64,000 nt of DNA from Maribacter sp. ACAM166 (GCF_005771495.1 NZ_VAUW01000015.1:34341-98340), one strand, 5' to 3'. Shown: positions 46,215-55,676, numbered from the stretch's first letter. Numbers and translations are program-made. Notes: generated by a model not told the origin, from the sequence alone.

Positions 46215-46435
46215 GGTTTTCACTGCTTTTTACGGTGGAATTAAAAGGGAATCTGGTGTAAATCCGGAACTGTTCCCGCAACTGTATGTTTATGTCAATA
46301 CTGTTTATCGGCAGATAAATTGTTTTTGATACTTCTTTAACGAAGATGTTATTTTCTTCAAAGCCACTTTGTTACCTGAACCGGTTCAGAAACATGGGAA
46401 GGCAAAATAACATAAAACAAGTCAGGAGACCTGCC
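46215..46435 (+). promoter_or_regulatory. Cobalamin riboswitch
   Basis: Conserved elements of the B12 aptamer appear in order: AAAAGGGAATCTGGTGTAAA then TCCGGAACTGTTCCCGCAAC (about 46243-46281), AAGCCAC (46361-46367), ATGGGAAGGC (46394-46403) and the B12 box GTCAGGAGACCTGCC (46421-46435). It is 88 bp upstream of the receptor gene. It should lower receptor expression when cobalamin is plentiful, by blocking translation or transcription. Edges are approximate. Confidence 0.93.
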
Positions 46436-46523
46436 TTATTCAAACAACAATTGTTAAACTTTCGGGATAAAGGTTTGCGTATGGGTACAGACATACTACG
46501 CTCCCGTTTATGAATTTAAACGA

Positions 46524-48395
46524 ATGAAAAATTATTTTTTGTGGTCTACGGTCACTGTATTATTATGCGCTAAAGTAGGTGCGCAACAACAACAAGATTC
46601 CCTCAATACCCTGCAATTAGACGAAGTAGTCGTCAGTGATTCACGTTTTGAACTGAAACGCGAAAATTCAGGAAAGACTGTCATTAAGATTGGTCAGAAA
46701 GAATTGGAGCAGAATCAAGGTCGCTCCATTGCAGAAATTATCAATACAAAAAGTGGTATTGAAATAAATGGGAGTAGAAGTTATGCCGGCCAGAACTTAT
46801 CTACCTATGTACGAGGAGGTAATAACCGTCAAGTTTTGGTTGTCATTGATGGAATTCAGGTTTCAGACCCATCTAGTCCTAGTGCAGAATACGACCTTCG
46901 ATTGCTAAACATTTCTCAAATAGAAAGCATCGAGATTTTAAAAGGAGCAGCAAGCACTCTTTATGGTAATTCGGCAGCAACAGCAGTGATTAATATTACT
47001 ACAAAACAGGCTAAGAAGGAGGGGCTTTTAATGGATGTACTATCTAGTATGGGCACCAACCAATCTCAAAATAATCAGAATTATAATATCTCTGATTTTT
47101 CAAATACGGTAAACCTAATGGCAAAACATGAAAAACTTTCTTTGTTGGCTTCTGGAGGACAGCAATTTACAGACGGACTATCTGCTGCAATCGGCACTGA
47201 GGCGGATGCATATTCACGAATTGATGGAAATGTAAAGGTTGGATACCAATTTACTGAACGATTTGAAGTAACTGCTTCTGCATTTTATAATAAATTGAAT
47301 AGTGATTACGATAACGGATTTCCAATAGAAGATGCTGATTTTCATTTTACCAGTGAACAATCACGTTTTGGTTTGGCTTCTAAATACGGCTATGAAAATG
47401 GGAGTATTCATATCAATACAGCGTTCAATCAGATAGATAGGTCTTTTGTTTCGAGTTTTCCGGCAGGCTATAATTCGCAAACTTATGTGTTGGATATTTT
47501 TAACAAGTATACTTTTGCTAAAAAACTTCATACCATTATTGGTCTGAATTATATTGATAACCAAACGTTATTTTCAGAAGAACAACATTCAAATACTGTA
47601 GATCCCTATTTAAATGTTGTGTATGTTGGTGATAGCGGTATCAATTTAAATACTGGTCTACGTTTAAACAATCATAGTACCTATGGTTCGAACGTTATTT
47701 ATAATATTAATCCATCGTATCGAGTAGCTATTAATTCTGGATACTTAAAATTTTTAGGTTCATATGCTACCTCTTATATTGCACCCAATTTATCACAACT
47801 ATACGGACCATTTGGAGCTAATTCAGATTTGAATCCCGAAGAGGATAGAACACTAGAAGGTGGTGTTGAATATAAAATGTCTGATAAGTTCACGATTAAT
47901 GCGGTCTATTTCAATAGAGTGGAAGATGCACGAATTGAATATGTGACTATTGATCCAGTAACTTTTGAAAGTCAATACCGTAATGCGGAAAGCACCGCTC
48001 ATTTTAACGGAGTAGAGGTAGGTTTTAGTTCTAAACCTGTTAAAGGTTTAACTTTTGATGCGAACTATACGCTAACGAATTCTAAAGAAGGTTTGGCGTT
48101 AAGAGTGCCAAAGAATAAAGTAAATGCAAGTATTGGGTATACTATGGGTACAAAAACATATGTAGGCCTTTCCTATCAATTTGTTTCCGACCGAACCGAT
48201 ACCGATTTTGCCACATTTTCAAATGTAGAATTGGCTAGTTTTAGTTTGGTAAACCTTCAATTGAAACATGAATTCTCCAATAGATTTGGAGCTTTTGTTG
48301 GGATTGATAATTTGCTAAACGAAGAGTATACAGAGCTAGTGGATTATACTACTAGAGGAAGGAATGTACGATTAGGATTTAAATTGAGTTTGTAA
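46524..48395 (+). CDS. btuB: TonB-dependent cobalamin receptor (BtuB type)
   Basis: This 623-residue outer-membrane receptor has a signal peptide (MKNYFLWSTVTVLLCAKVGA), a TonB-box-like LDEVVVSD, a plug domain (IAEIINTKSGIEINGSRSYA, VRGGNNRQVLVVIDGIQVSD, GAASTLYGNSAATAVINITT) and a 22-strand-type barrel ending RNVRLGFKLSL. The length is in the BtuB range. The B12 riboswitch upstream and the importer opposite make cobalamin the likely ligand. Confidence 0.92.
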   Translation: MKNYFLWSTVTVLLCAKVGAQQQQDSLNTLQLDEVVVSDSRFELKRENSGKTVIKIGQKELEQNQGRSIAEIINTKSGIEINGSRSYAGQNLSTYVRGGNNRQVLVVIDGIQVSDPSSPSAEYDLRLLNISQIESIEILKGAASTLYGNSAATAVINITTKQAKKEGLLMDVLSSMGTNQSQNNQNYNISDFSNTVNLMAKHEKLSLLASGGQQFTDGLSAAIGTEADAYSRIDGNVKVGYQFTERFEVTASAFYNKLNSDYDNGFPIEDADFHFTSEQSRFGLASKYGYENGSIHINTAFNQIDRSFVSSFPAGYNSQTYVLDIFNKYTFAKKLHTIIGLNYIDNQTLFSEEQHSNTVDPYLNVVYVGDSGINLNTGLRLNNHSTYGSNVIYNINPSYRVAINSGYLKFLGSYATSYIAPNLSQLYGPFGANSDLNPEEDRTLEGGVEYKMSDKFTINAVYFNRVEDARIEYVTIDPVTFESQYRNAESTAHFNGVEVGFSSKPVKGLTFDANYTLTNSKEGLALRVPKNKVNASIGYTMGTKTYVGLSYQFVSDRTDTDFATFSNVELASFSLVNLQLKHEFSNRFGAFVGIDNLLNEEYTELVDYTTRGRNVRLGFKLSL

Positions 48396-48400
48396 TAAAC

Positions 48401-48432
48401 AAAAAAGGACAGCTGTTTAGCTGTCCTTTTTT
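48401..48432 (+). terminator. Intrinsic terminator after btuB
   Basis: A 14-bp stem (48401-48414 with 48419-48432) around a GTTT loop, core GGACAGCT, ends in a T-run. The A-run on the other side allows use from the opposite strand too. Confidence 0.95.
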
Positions 48433-48449
48433 TATCTTCTTTTTTAGGT

Positions 48450-49919
48450 CTAAAATTCCAAATCGTAGACCGTATCATCAATCATTTTACCGTTTATAGG
48501 ACTTAGCATTTTAGAACTGCTAATTATGTTGATAGGATATTTAACAGTGAAATCACGTTTACCAGTTTGTCCTGTAATAGCTTGTATAGCTCTAGCTAAC
48601 AAAGGCTCGTTCTGATCTCCTAAAATACCAAGGTTGTCATAATCCTCCTTTAATAGAATATCTGGCTGTAAACCGTTTGTAAAGTCTGAAAAACCTTCTG
48701 AATTTTCATTTCTACCAATTAATGGTTGAATCGCCCATTGATTAGTTGGATTGATTTTGTCGACCCTAGTAGGTGTATAGAGGTAAGAGTTGTCACGGTC
48801 ATCAACCAATGTAGTTGAAAATTCGTTTTTCCCTCGTGTTACATCACCGATTTGGATGACATCGATGTAGGGTTCTAAACTGTTGATCAACAATTCACTT
48901 GCCGATGCAGAACTAGAAGTAGTTAAAACATATAATTTGGTAAAACTTAATGAATTAATGTTTTTAGTACCAACTTTATCTGCAAAATAAACTTCTAATT
49001 GGCTGTCACTAAATTGCTCTTGAAGCTTATCGTTATATCTTTTTCTCAAAAACACATCGGAGGTATTGGTGCCATAAATCATACTTGCCAATAAGCGAGT
49101 AGTATTAACGGATCCACCAGGGTTGTAACGTAAGTCCATCACTAAATTGGTAATTCCAGCAGATTTTAATGCTTCGATTTCGGTATACAATTCGTCATCA
49201 TATTCATTAGTGAATTGATTGTACATGATATACCCAATATTTTCACCGCTAATTTCAAATGATTTAGAAATCAAAATCGGATTTTCGGCTAATGCTTCTT
49301 CTTTAGTAAGAATTACCTCTTTGTCACTTGGAGCCACCGACCCATTAACGAAATCAGCCATGTTCAAAGTATAGGTGTCATTCGCTCCAAAAAGTAAGTT
49401 TAAGTAATTATTTAAAGTTAGGGTAATACCATTTACCCCTGTAAATAATTCACCTCGTTGAATATCGGCAGTAGCGGCATTTGAATTTGGAATAATGTAA
49501 CGCACAACACCAAATACATCATCACTGTCTTGAAAGCGAACGAGTCCAAATTCCAATCCGTTACTTTTTGAAATACCGGCCAATGAGTTCGTCAATTCAC
49601 GATAATCAGCATTATAAAAGCTAAAACGGTCTTCTATAAACTGTAGTTTATTTTCAAAAAATGCAGCAGGATTGTCTTCTGAATCTAAAAAAGCAGTGTA
49701 TTCAGCCCTTCCTTCCGTACTATTCATAAACCTATCATCTGCTAAATCATCTACATTAGACTGCCAGAAGTACCAAAAATTCATCGACTTCCACATAAAA
49801 TCTTGAACTTCTACTTCTGCCGACCCATCTGGGTCAATCGTGTTTGGCAAGGATAAATCATCATCCTTAGCGCACGAAAAAATAATTACGGTAACTACTA
49901 ATACTAAAATATTCTTCAT
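48450..49919 (-). CDS. S41 family peptidase lipoprotein, copy 1
   Basis: This 489-residue protein begins MKNILVLVVTVIIFSCAKDD (lipobox IFSC). A PDZ-like region (about 130-200) leads to an S41 C-terminal-processing-peptidase domain: YIMYNQFTNEYDDELYTEIE, VMDLRYNPGGSVNTTRLLAS and the serine region YVLTTSSSASASELLINSLE, with GDVTRGKNEF holding the likely catalytic lysine. It is homologous along its length to the upstream gene (49947-51470), 28 bp away, so the pair arose by tandem duplication. Substrate unknown. Confidence 0.9.
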   Translation of the reverse strand: MKNILVLVVTVIIFSCAKDDDLSLPNTIDPDGSAEVEVQDFMWKSMNFWYFWQSNVDDLADDRFMNSTEGRAEYTAFLDSEDNPAAFFENKLQFIEDRFSFYNADYRELTNSLAGISKSNGLEFGLVRFQDSDDVFGVVRYIIPNSNAATADIQRGELFTGVNGITLTLNNYLNLLFGANDTYTLNMADFVNGSVAPSDKEVILTKEEALAENPILISKSFEISGENIGYIMYNQFTNEYDDELYTEIEALKSAGITNLVMDLRYNPGGSVNTTRLLASMIYGTNTSDVFLRKRYNDKLQEQFSDSQLEVYFADKVGTKNINSLSFTKLYVLTTSSSASASELLINSLEPYIDVIQIGDVTRGKNEFSTTLVDDRDNSYLYTPTRVDKINPTNQWAIQPLIGRNENSEGFSDFTNGLQPDILLKEDYDNLGILGDQNEPLLARAIQAITGQTGKRDFTVKYPINIISSSKMLSPINGKMIDDTVYDLEF

Positions 49920-49946
49920 AAATAAGGAAACTTAAATGTTTACAAT

Positions 49947-51470
49947 TTATTTCTTTTGTACCAGAGGATTATTTGACTTTATCACACTTTTGTTTAATAG
50001 AAGTGTTGTATTTATAGGATTATGAAGTTTAGAACTAGAAATTAATCGAGATGGAATTCCAACTTCAAAACTTGTTTTCGCACTAACCCCAGTTATTTCT
50101 TGAATCGCACGAGCCAATAAAGGCTCGTCTGCATTACCAAGAATACCTAAGTTTGCAATATCTTCCTCAAGTTCGATATCTGGTACTAAACCACCTGCAT
50201 AATCAGAAAAGCCAGCACTGTTTTCAACTCTACTAATTATTGGTTGTAATCCCCATTGTACATTTGGATTTATATTTTCTACCCTTTCAGCATCATATAC
50301 ATTGCCTCCTTCTAAATCATCAACAAATAATACAGATCCTTGATTTTTACCTACCGTTGTAGTACCTATATGTACAACATCCATATAGGGTTCTAAACCC
50401 ACCATGACCAATTCACTTGCAGATGCTGAACCTGAAGTAGCTAGAATATAAACTTGACTTAGATTTAAAGAATTTAAGGCTGCATCAGAGTTACCATTAA
50501 CAGTGCCTGTGGTATTTACAAAAAAGTTATCTGTATCGCTGCTATCAAAAACGGCTTGTAATTTAGAATTATATATAGTTCTAAAAAGTAAATCATTAGT
50601 ACTTGTACCGTGAATTAGACTTGCTAATACTGCTGCTGTCGTACCTCTACCACCAAGATTATATCGTAAATCTAATACAAGGTCGGTTACGCCTTGAGAC
50701 ATGAAATCTGCAAAAACGACATTCATAGCATCTTCTGTTCCGGCAACAAATTGATTGTACATAAAATATCCAATTTTTCTATCTCCAGATGTAATTACAT
50801 TGGTTACCAAAATAGGATCTTCTTGCAAACCTTCAGCTTTTGTTAATGTAACTTCTTTATCGGTTGGGCTTATCGTATTATCTACTATTTCGGCCATGTT
50901 TAAGGTGTACGTGTCATTATCACCGAATAAGAGATCTATAAAATTGTCTCGATTTAAATTGGTGCCATTCACACCAATAAATACTTCACCTCTTTTAATA
51001 TCTTGATTAGAGGCATCAGAATCTTTGATGATATATTCAACATACCCAAAAACATCATCTGTATCTCCGATTAATGAAAGTCCAAATTGTAGACCATTAC
51101 TTTTAGAAACACCTGCAGAATTATTAACTAGTTCTTTATAGTCTTCATCATAAAATGTAAATCGATCTTCTGAGAAAAGTAATTTATTTTCTAATAGGTC
51201 AACCGGATTTGGATTATTAACCAGGTATTCTTCATAAAATATTTGCGTATCAAAACGATCATCCGCTAAATCTGTCACCTCACCTTGCCAAAAGTAATAG
51301 CTGTTCAATGTTTGCCAAAAAAAGTTTTGAACTTCAATATCTACTTCAACAGGAACCTCTTCAACAGGAGTTTCAATAACCTCTTCTTCAATTATTGGTT
51401 CATCATCATTTTTGTTACAAGAGATTACAATGGTACCTAGGCATAGGAGGGATAGTAAATTTTTTTTCAT
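49947..51470 (-). CDS. S41 family peptidase lipoprotein, copy 2
   Basis: Started at the ATG at 51468-51470 (MKKNLLSLLCLGTIVISCNK, lipobox VISC), this 507-residue protein shares all landmarks with its neighbour: GEVFIGVNGTNLNRDNFIDL, LVLDLRYNLGGRGTTAAVLA, VYILATSGSASASELVMVGL and GTTTVGKNQGSVLF. After the lipobox comes an acidic linker rich in Glu/Pro/Val (EEEVIETPVEEVPVEVDIE). Probably co-transcribed with copy 1. Confidence 0.9.
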   Translation of the reverse strand: MKKNLLSLLCLGTIVISCNKNDDEPIIEEEVIETPVEEVPVEVDIEVQNFFWQTLNSYYFWQGEVTDLADDRFDTQIFYEEYLVNNPNPVDLLENKLLFSEDRFTFYDEDYKELVNNSAGVSKSNGLQFGLSLIGDTDDVFGYVEYIIKDSDASNQDIKRGEVFIGVNGTNLNRDNFIDLLFGDNDTYTLNMAEIVDNTISPTDKEVTLTKAEGLQEDPILVTNVITSGDRKIGYFMYNQFVAGTEDAMNVVFADFMSQGVTDLVLDLRYNLGGRGTTAAVLASLIHGTSTNDLLFRTIYNSKLQAVFDSSDTDNFFVNTTGTVNGNSDAALNSLNLSQVYILATSGSASASELVMVGLEPYMDVVHIGTTTVGKNQGSVLFVDDLEGGNVYDAERVENINPNVQWGLQPIISRVENSAGFSDYAGGLVPDIELEEDIANLGILGNADEPLLARAIQEITGVSAKTSFEVGIPSRLISSSKLHNPINTTLLLNKSVIKSNNPLVQKK

Positions 51471-51696
51471 AGCTTTTTTTTGAATCACTAAATTCATTTA
51501 CAGCAATAAGTATTCCACTTTTATGAAATAATTTTACTAAAAAAAATGAACTATACTTTAAATACGAATATAATTAGTGTAAGGATGTTAAATTTACTTA
51601 CAAGACATTTAAATAAAAATTAATTGTAACAAAATTCGTTGAACGTCGTCTTCCTTTTGTAAACATCTTAGCATGGTTACGAACAGCTTTACCAAA

Positions 51697-52206
51697 ATGA
51701 AACAAACAGAATTTTTACATATTGTGTTGCCTTTTAAGGATAAGTTGTTCCGAATGGCCAAGAGGTTATTGGTTTCAACAGAGGAAGCCGAAGATGCTAC
51801 ACAAGAAATTCTCATCAAATTATGGTTGAAGAAGCATAAAATGGAGACCTATACTAATGTAGAGGCATTTGCAATGACCATGACAAAGAATTTCTGTTTG
51901 GACAGGTTGAAATCTAAACAAGCAGGAAACTTAAAATTGGTGCACAGTAATTATACAGATTCGAACACCTCGTTGCAGAATGCATTAGAAGCTAAGGATA
52001 GTATAAGTTGGGTCGAACGTATAATGGCAGAATTACCAGAACAACAAAAAATGGTCTTGCAATTGCGTGATGTAGAGCAATATGAATATGAAGAGATAGA
52101 AGAATTATTGGATATGAAACCTACAGCCATACGAGTCACATTGTCAAGGGCACGAAAAACTGTACGGGAAAAATTAATGGAAAAGCATAATTATGGAATT
52201 GTATAA
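51697..52206 (+). CDS. ECF (sigma-70 family) RNA polymerase sigma factor
   Basis: This sigma factor of about 170 residues has region 2 (KDKLFRMAKRLLVSTEEAED, ATQEILIKLWLKK, FAMTMTKNFCLDRLKSKQ) and region 4 (MAELPEQQKMVLQLRDVEQY, YEEIEELLDMKPTAIRVTLS). I chose ATG 51697 (MKQTEFLHIVLPFKDK); ATG 51673 would add eight residues. Its end overlaps the next gene by 14 bp. First gene of a module with three DUF4252 proteins. Confidence 0.92.
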   Translation: MKQTEFLHIVLPFKDKLFRMAKRLLVSTEEAEDATQEILIKLWLKKHKMETYTNVEAFAMTMTKNFCLDRLKSKQAGNLKLVHSNYTDSNTSLQNALEAKDSISWVERIMAELPEQQKMVLQLRDVEQYEYEEIEELLDMKPTAIRVTLSRARKTVREKLMEKHNYGIV

Positions 52207-52627
52207 TATAGAAAAATTATTGGATAAATATTTTGAGGCCACCACTACGGTTGCCGAAGAAGAAACACTTAGGGCATATTTCTTAAAAGAAGATGTTGCA
52301 CCACATTTAGAGCAACATGCACCTTTGTTTAATTATTTCACCGAAGCAAAAGAAGAGCGCTTTACGAAGCAGGTCCCCTTAAAACCAAGAAAAAATTATT
52401 TAAAGTGGGTTTCCGTTGCAGCAGTCGCAGTTTTCATAGTCGGTTTTTATTTTTACCCTCCAGTTCCAACTCCTGTTACTTTAGCAGACGAGTATACACA
52501 GGAAGAGATTGAGTCTGCACAAGAGGCCTTTGCCTTATTAGCAATGAATTTTAACAAAGGGACAGAACAACTGTACCATTTAGAAGAATTTGAAAAAACG
52601 ACAAATAAATTTTTAATTAAAAAATAG
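52193..52627 (+). CDS. Single-pass membrane protein, probable anti-sigma factor
   Basis: This 144-residue protein has a cytoplasmic N-terminus (MELYNIEKLLDKYFEATTTV, EEETLRAYFLKEDVAPHLEQ) with a pattern common in Bacteroidetes anti-sigma-like proteins, one membrane helix (WVSVAAVAVFIVGFYFYPPV, residues about 72-90) and a short outer part. The 14-bp overlap with the sigma gene indicates coupled translation. Role inferred from position. Confidence 0.82.
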   Translation: MELYNIEKLLDKYFEATTTVAEEETLRAYFLKEDVAPHLEQHAPLFNYFTEAKEERFTKQVPLKPRKNYLKWVSVAAVAVFIVGFYFYPPVPTPVTLADEYTQEEIESAQEAFALLAMNFNKGTEQLYHLEEFEKTTNKFLIKK

Positions 52628-52632
52628 TTACA

Positions 52633-53181
52633 ATGAAAAAGATATTGATAGTAGTTCTGTTAGTGTTAGCTCCCATGCTTACAAAAGCTCAAGATATTTT
52701 CGATAAATACGAGGATAATGATAAAGTTACTTTTGTTGCTATGCAGCCTAAGATGTTTCAAATGTTGGGTAAAATGAGCGTAAGTTCAGATGACCCAGAA
52801 GCCAAAGAGTTTTTTGAACTAGTGAACTCTATTACCAGTTTCAAGGTTATAACGACAGACGATGCAAGTATTTCTAAAGATGTAGATAGCTGGGTGACAA
52901 ACCGTTTAAAAAACTCCTCTTTTGAAGAGTTAATGCGGGTGCGTGACGGTAGTTCAAATGTAAAATTTTATGTAAAAGAAGGGAAAGACAGCGATCATGT
53001 CAAAGAGCTTTTAATGTTCGTAACCGGCATAAAGGATATAGACATTAATGGTAAGAAACTTGAAACAGTTTTATTGTCCTTGACAGGCGACATAAATTTA
53101 CGTTCTGTTTCTAAATTGACGGATAAAATGGATCTACCAGGAGGTAATCAATTAGGGAAAGCATCAAAAAAGGGGAATTAA
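52633..53181 (+). CDS. DUF4252 secreted protein, copy 1
   Basis: This 182-residue protein has a signal peptide (MKKILIVVLLVLAPMLTKAQ) and a body beginning DIFDKYEDNDKVTFVAMQPK. Shared features with copy 2 are FxKYE, an SSFEELMRVRDGSSNVKFYV-type core and the late LETVLLSLTGDINL. DUF4252 is a Bacteroidetes family of unknown function. Five bases after the anti-sigma-like gene. Confidence 0.88.
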   Translation: MKKILIVVLLVLAPMLTKAQDIFDKYEDNDKVTFVAMQPKMFQMLGKMSVSSDDPEAKEFFELVNSITSFKVITTDDASISKDVDSWVTNRLKNSSFEELMRVRDGSSNVKFYVKEGKDSDHVKELLMFVTGIKDIDINGKKLETVLLSLTGDINLRSVSKLTDKMDLPGGNQLGKASKKGN

Positions 53182-53288
53182 ATAAGGTTCAATTTGCGAT
53201 AACCCCTAATTTTTTATCGCTATTGAAAACATCAATTCATCAATCACCTAAGCTGTATAAAACAGTAGCGGTATTAAAAACAACAATC

Positions 53289-53831
53289 ATGAAAAAAGTA
53301 GCAGTAGTAATTTTAATGGCAATTTTACCCATATTGGGTTTTTCACAGTCTGTATTTGATAAGTATGAAAATATGGATAATGTAGGGTCTGTAATTGTAA
53401 ACAAGGGAATGATCGATTTAGTCTCCAAATTAGGAGGTATGAGCGACGATGCAGAAGCCAGGGAATTTATGGAGGTTGCAAGCGGACTTAAAAATGTAAA
53501 AGTGTTTATGACCGAAGATGCATCGGTTTCCGCAGATATGTCGGCCACCGTTAAGAAGTACCTTAAATCCTCTAAATTAGAAGAATTAATGCGCGTAAAG
53601 GACAAAGATGTAAACGTAAAGTTTTACATAAGGGACGGCTCAAAAAAGGACCATGTGACGGAATTGTTAATGTTTGTTTCTGGATTGGATAATGTTGAAA
53701 TGGGTGATCATGGTAGAAAACTTGAAACCGTTTTGGTTAGCCTAACCGGTGATATCGATTTAAATAAAATTGGTTCGATTACCAATAAAATGGATTTACC
53801 AAAAGAGTTGAACAGAGCAGGAGGGAAGTAA
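53289..53831 (+). CDS. DUF4252 secreted protein, copy 2
   Basis: Started at the ATG at 53289 (MKKVAVVILMAILPILGFSQ, signal peptide), this 180-residue product is a close paralogue of copy 1: SVFDKYENMDNVGSVIVNKG, SKLEELMRVKDKDVNVKFYI and LETVLVSLTGDIDLNKIGSI. The frame is open 66 bp upstream but that part looks untranslated. A terminator-like hairpin follows. Confidence 0.88.
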   Translation: MKKVAVVILMAILPILGFSQSVFDKYENMDNVGSVIVNKGMIDLVSKLGGMSDDAEAREFMEVASGLKNVKVFMTEDASVSADMSATVKKYLKSSKLEELMRVKDKDVNVKFYIRDGSKKDHVTELLMFVSGLDNVEMGDHGRKLETVLVSLTGDIDLNKIGSITNKMDLPKELNRAGGK

Positions 53832-53848
53832 TTAATTTTTAAAAGAGC

Positions 53849-53879
53849 GTCTTCCTTAAGTTAGGGAAGACCCTTTTTT
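53849..53879 (+). terminator. Terminator-like hairpin within the DUF4252 module
   Basis: GTCTTCC (53849-53855) pairs with GGAAGAC (53865-53871), followed by six T. It may reduce expression of the third DUF4252 gene relative to the first two. Confidence 0.65.
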
Positions 53880-53895
53880 ATTTAAAAATAGGACA

Positions 53896-54435
53896 ATGAA
53901 AAATATATATTGGATTATCGTTTTAATAATGGTTTTTACTATTTCTTCTTGTTCCTCTGAGCCAAGTCTTCAGCAATATTATATTTCTAGTGCAGAGAAT
54001 CCGAATTTTATGTCTTTTGATTTACCCTCCAGTCTTTTGAATATAGAAAAGGTAGACTTGAGTGAAACTCAAAAAAAGGCAGCATCCTCACTTAAGAAAT
54101 TAAATATTTTAGCGTTTCAAAAAAGTAATGATAATACTGCTGATTATGAAGTACAAAAGGTTGCTATTAGGTCTATTCTGAAAAGTTCTGATTTTAGTGA
54201 ACTAATGAAGATGAATACGCAGTTTGGAAAAGCAACCATTCAGCTAAAAGGGGATGACGATACTATTGATGAAATTGTCATCTACGGAGATAATGATGAA
54301 AAGGGTTTAATACTGATACGTGTTCTAGGCGATGATATGAACCCGGCAAGTTTTGTACAACTGATGCAGGCTATGGAAAAATCAGATTTTGACGTGGAAG
54401 GTCTAGAGCAACTTGGTAATTTAATAAAAGGCTAG
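53896..54435 (+). CDS. DUF4252 lipoprotein, copy 3 (divergent)
   Basis: This 179-residue protein starts MKNIYWIIVLIMVFTISSCS with a lipobox SSC, so it is lipid-anchored, unlike copies 1 and 2. The body (LRSILKSSDFSELMKMNTQF-like region) keeps the SxFxELMxM core and the DDxIxEIVIYG strand but is otherwise diverged. It lies beyond the internal hairpin. Confidence 0.82.
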   Translation: MKNIYWIIVLIMVFTISSCSSEPSLQQYYISSAENPNFMSFDLPSSLLNIEKVDLSETQKKAASSLKKLNILAFQKSNDNTADYEVQKVAIRSILKSSDFSELMKMNTQFGKATIQLKGDDDTIDEIVIYGDNDEKGLILIRVLGDDMNPASFVQLMQAMEKSDFDVEGLEQLGNLIKG

Positions 54436-54456
54436 TTTTTTAAACGTATTTGATAC

Positions 54457-54488
54457 AGCCTGTTACAACTATGTAACGGGCTTTTTAT
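54457..54488 (+). terminator. Terminator after the DUF4252 module
   Basis: AGCCTGTTAC (54457-54466) pairs with GTAACGGGCT (54473-54482) with one G-U pair, followed by T-rich sequence. Confidence 0.8.
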
Positions 54489-54743
54489 TTTGTTTATAGT
54501 GTTGTTGATTAAGGTTTTGACCTTAAAAGAAGCAAAGAAGTAGTATTCGAAATATTGATGTAAAACCTAAAAGTATTATAAAATACAGCCACTTCCGTTA
54601 ATGCTTATGAATTGGTAGATAGTTCTAAAAACCTTGTTGTACGCACTTTCTGTAGACCAGAACAGTAATAATGATGTTTATTTTGCAACTGTAGAAGTAT
54701 ACTGTTTTGTATATCCTTATTTCAGGACAAGACAGACACTAAA
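54489..54743. other. Short intergenic stretch, nothing recognised
   Basis: About 255 bp between two terminators holds no frame of useful length and no motif I can name. Confidence 0.4.
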
Positions 54744-54779
54744 ATAAAAACCCGCTGTAATTTTCCAGCGGGTTTTTAT
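54744..54779 (-). terminator. Terminator of the MscS gene
   Basis: A 14-bp stem (54744-54757 with 54766-54779) containing ACCCGCTG and flanked by A/T runs lies immediately after the minus-strand channel gene. Confidence 0.92.
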
Positions 54780-54782
54780 TAA

Positions 54783-55676
54783 TTATTTAGAGGGTGACTC
54801 TTTTACTATTTGTAGATTATTCTTTCCAAAATCTAAAGTTCGAATTGGGAACGGAATATTAATATCACGTTCATCAAAGTGTTTCTTAATAAGTTTGATG
54901 GCCTTATGTCTAGAAGCGTGTTCTTGTTTTACATTCACACAGTCGGCCCAAAACCGTACCATAAAGTTTATAGAACTATCGCCAAATTCTGTAAAAAAAA
55001 ACTCTACCGTTTCACCATCATTCTGTTCAAAATTATCAGCGATTACTTTTACAGTTAAATCTTCGACCATTTGTAAGTCACTTTCATACCCTACACCACA
55101 GTTAACAAATATTCTATTCCTTTTATTCATGGAGTAATTGGTGAAAGAACCATCAATAAATTTCGAGTTAGGAATTACCACAATATTGTTGTCGGGTTTT
55201 TTTAGAATTATATTTCGTAAACTAATTTCTGTTACAAAACCAGAAACTCCATCAGCAGAAATAAAGTCATTTATCTTAAGTTGCGGCATAAAGGATAGAA
55301 TAAGTCCGCCGAAAGTATTGCTCAACGTCCCTTGAAGTGCCAGTCCAATGGCCAAACCAACAACCCCAGCACCTGCTAAAATGCTTGTGAGTACTTTGTC
55401 TAGGTCTAAGACCCCAAGTGCAATAAAAAACCCTATTAAAATAATGATAACAAAGACAACTTTTGCTATAATTTCTTGAATAGAGACTTGAGCTATTTTT
55501 CTAAGAACGGTTCGTTTTAATACTTTGCGTATACCCTTTGCTAAAAAGTAAAATAGGAACATGACCAAAATCGCCATGATGAAATTTGGCAATTTTAAAA
55601 TAATGGCATCTAACCACCCCTCTAACTTATCCCAAAGATTTCCAACGGATTCTTCAACTGAGAAATTTGCTTGCAT
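54783..55676 (-). CDS. MscS family mechanosensitive channel
   Basis: This 297-residue protein has three membrane helices, the pore-lining third with GVVGLAIGLALQGTLSNTFG, followed by the MscS beta domain (ILSFMPQLKINDFISADGVS, FVTEISLRNIILKKPDNNIV, IPNSKFIDGSFTNYS). It is a small channel protecting against osmotic downshock. It stands alone with its own terminator. Confidence 0.93.
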   Translation of the reverse strand: MQANFSVEESVGNLWDKLEGWLDAIILKLPNFIMAILVMFLFYFLAKGIRKVLKRTVLRKIAQVSIQEIIAKVVFVIIILIGFFIALGVLDLDKVLTSILAGAGVVGLAIGLALQGTLSNTFGGLILSFMPQLKINDFISADGVSGFVTEISLRNIILKKPDNNIVVIPNSKFIDGSFTNYSMNKRNRIFVNCGVGYESDLQMVEDLTVKVIADNFEQNDGETVEFFFTEFGDSSINFMVRFWADCVNVKQEHASRHKAIKLIKKHFDERDINIPFPIRTLDFGKNNLQIVKESPSK

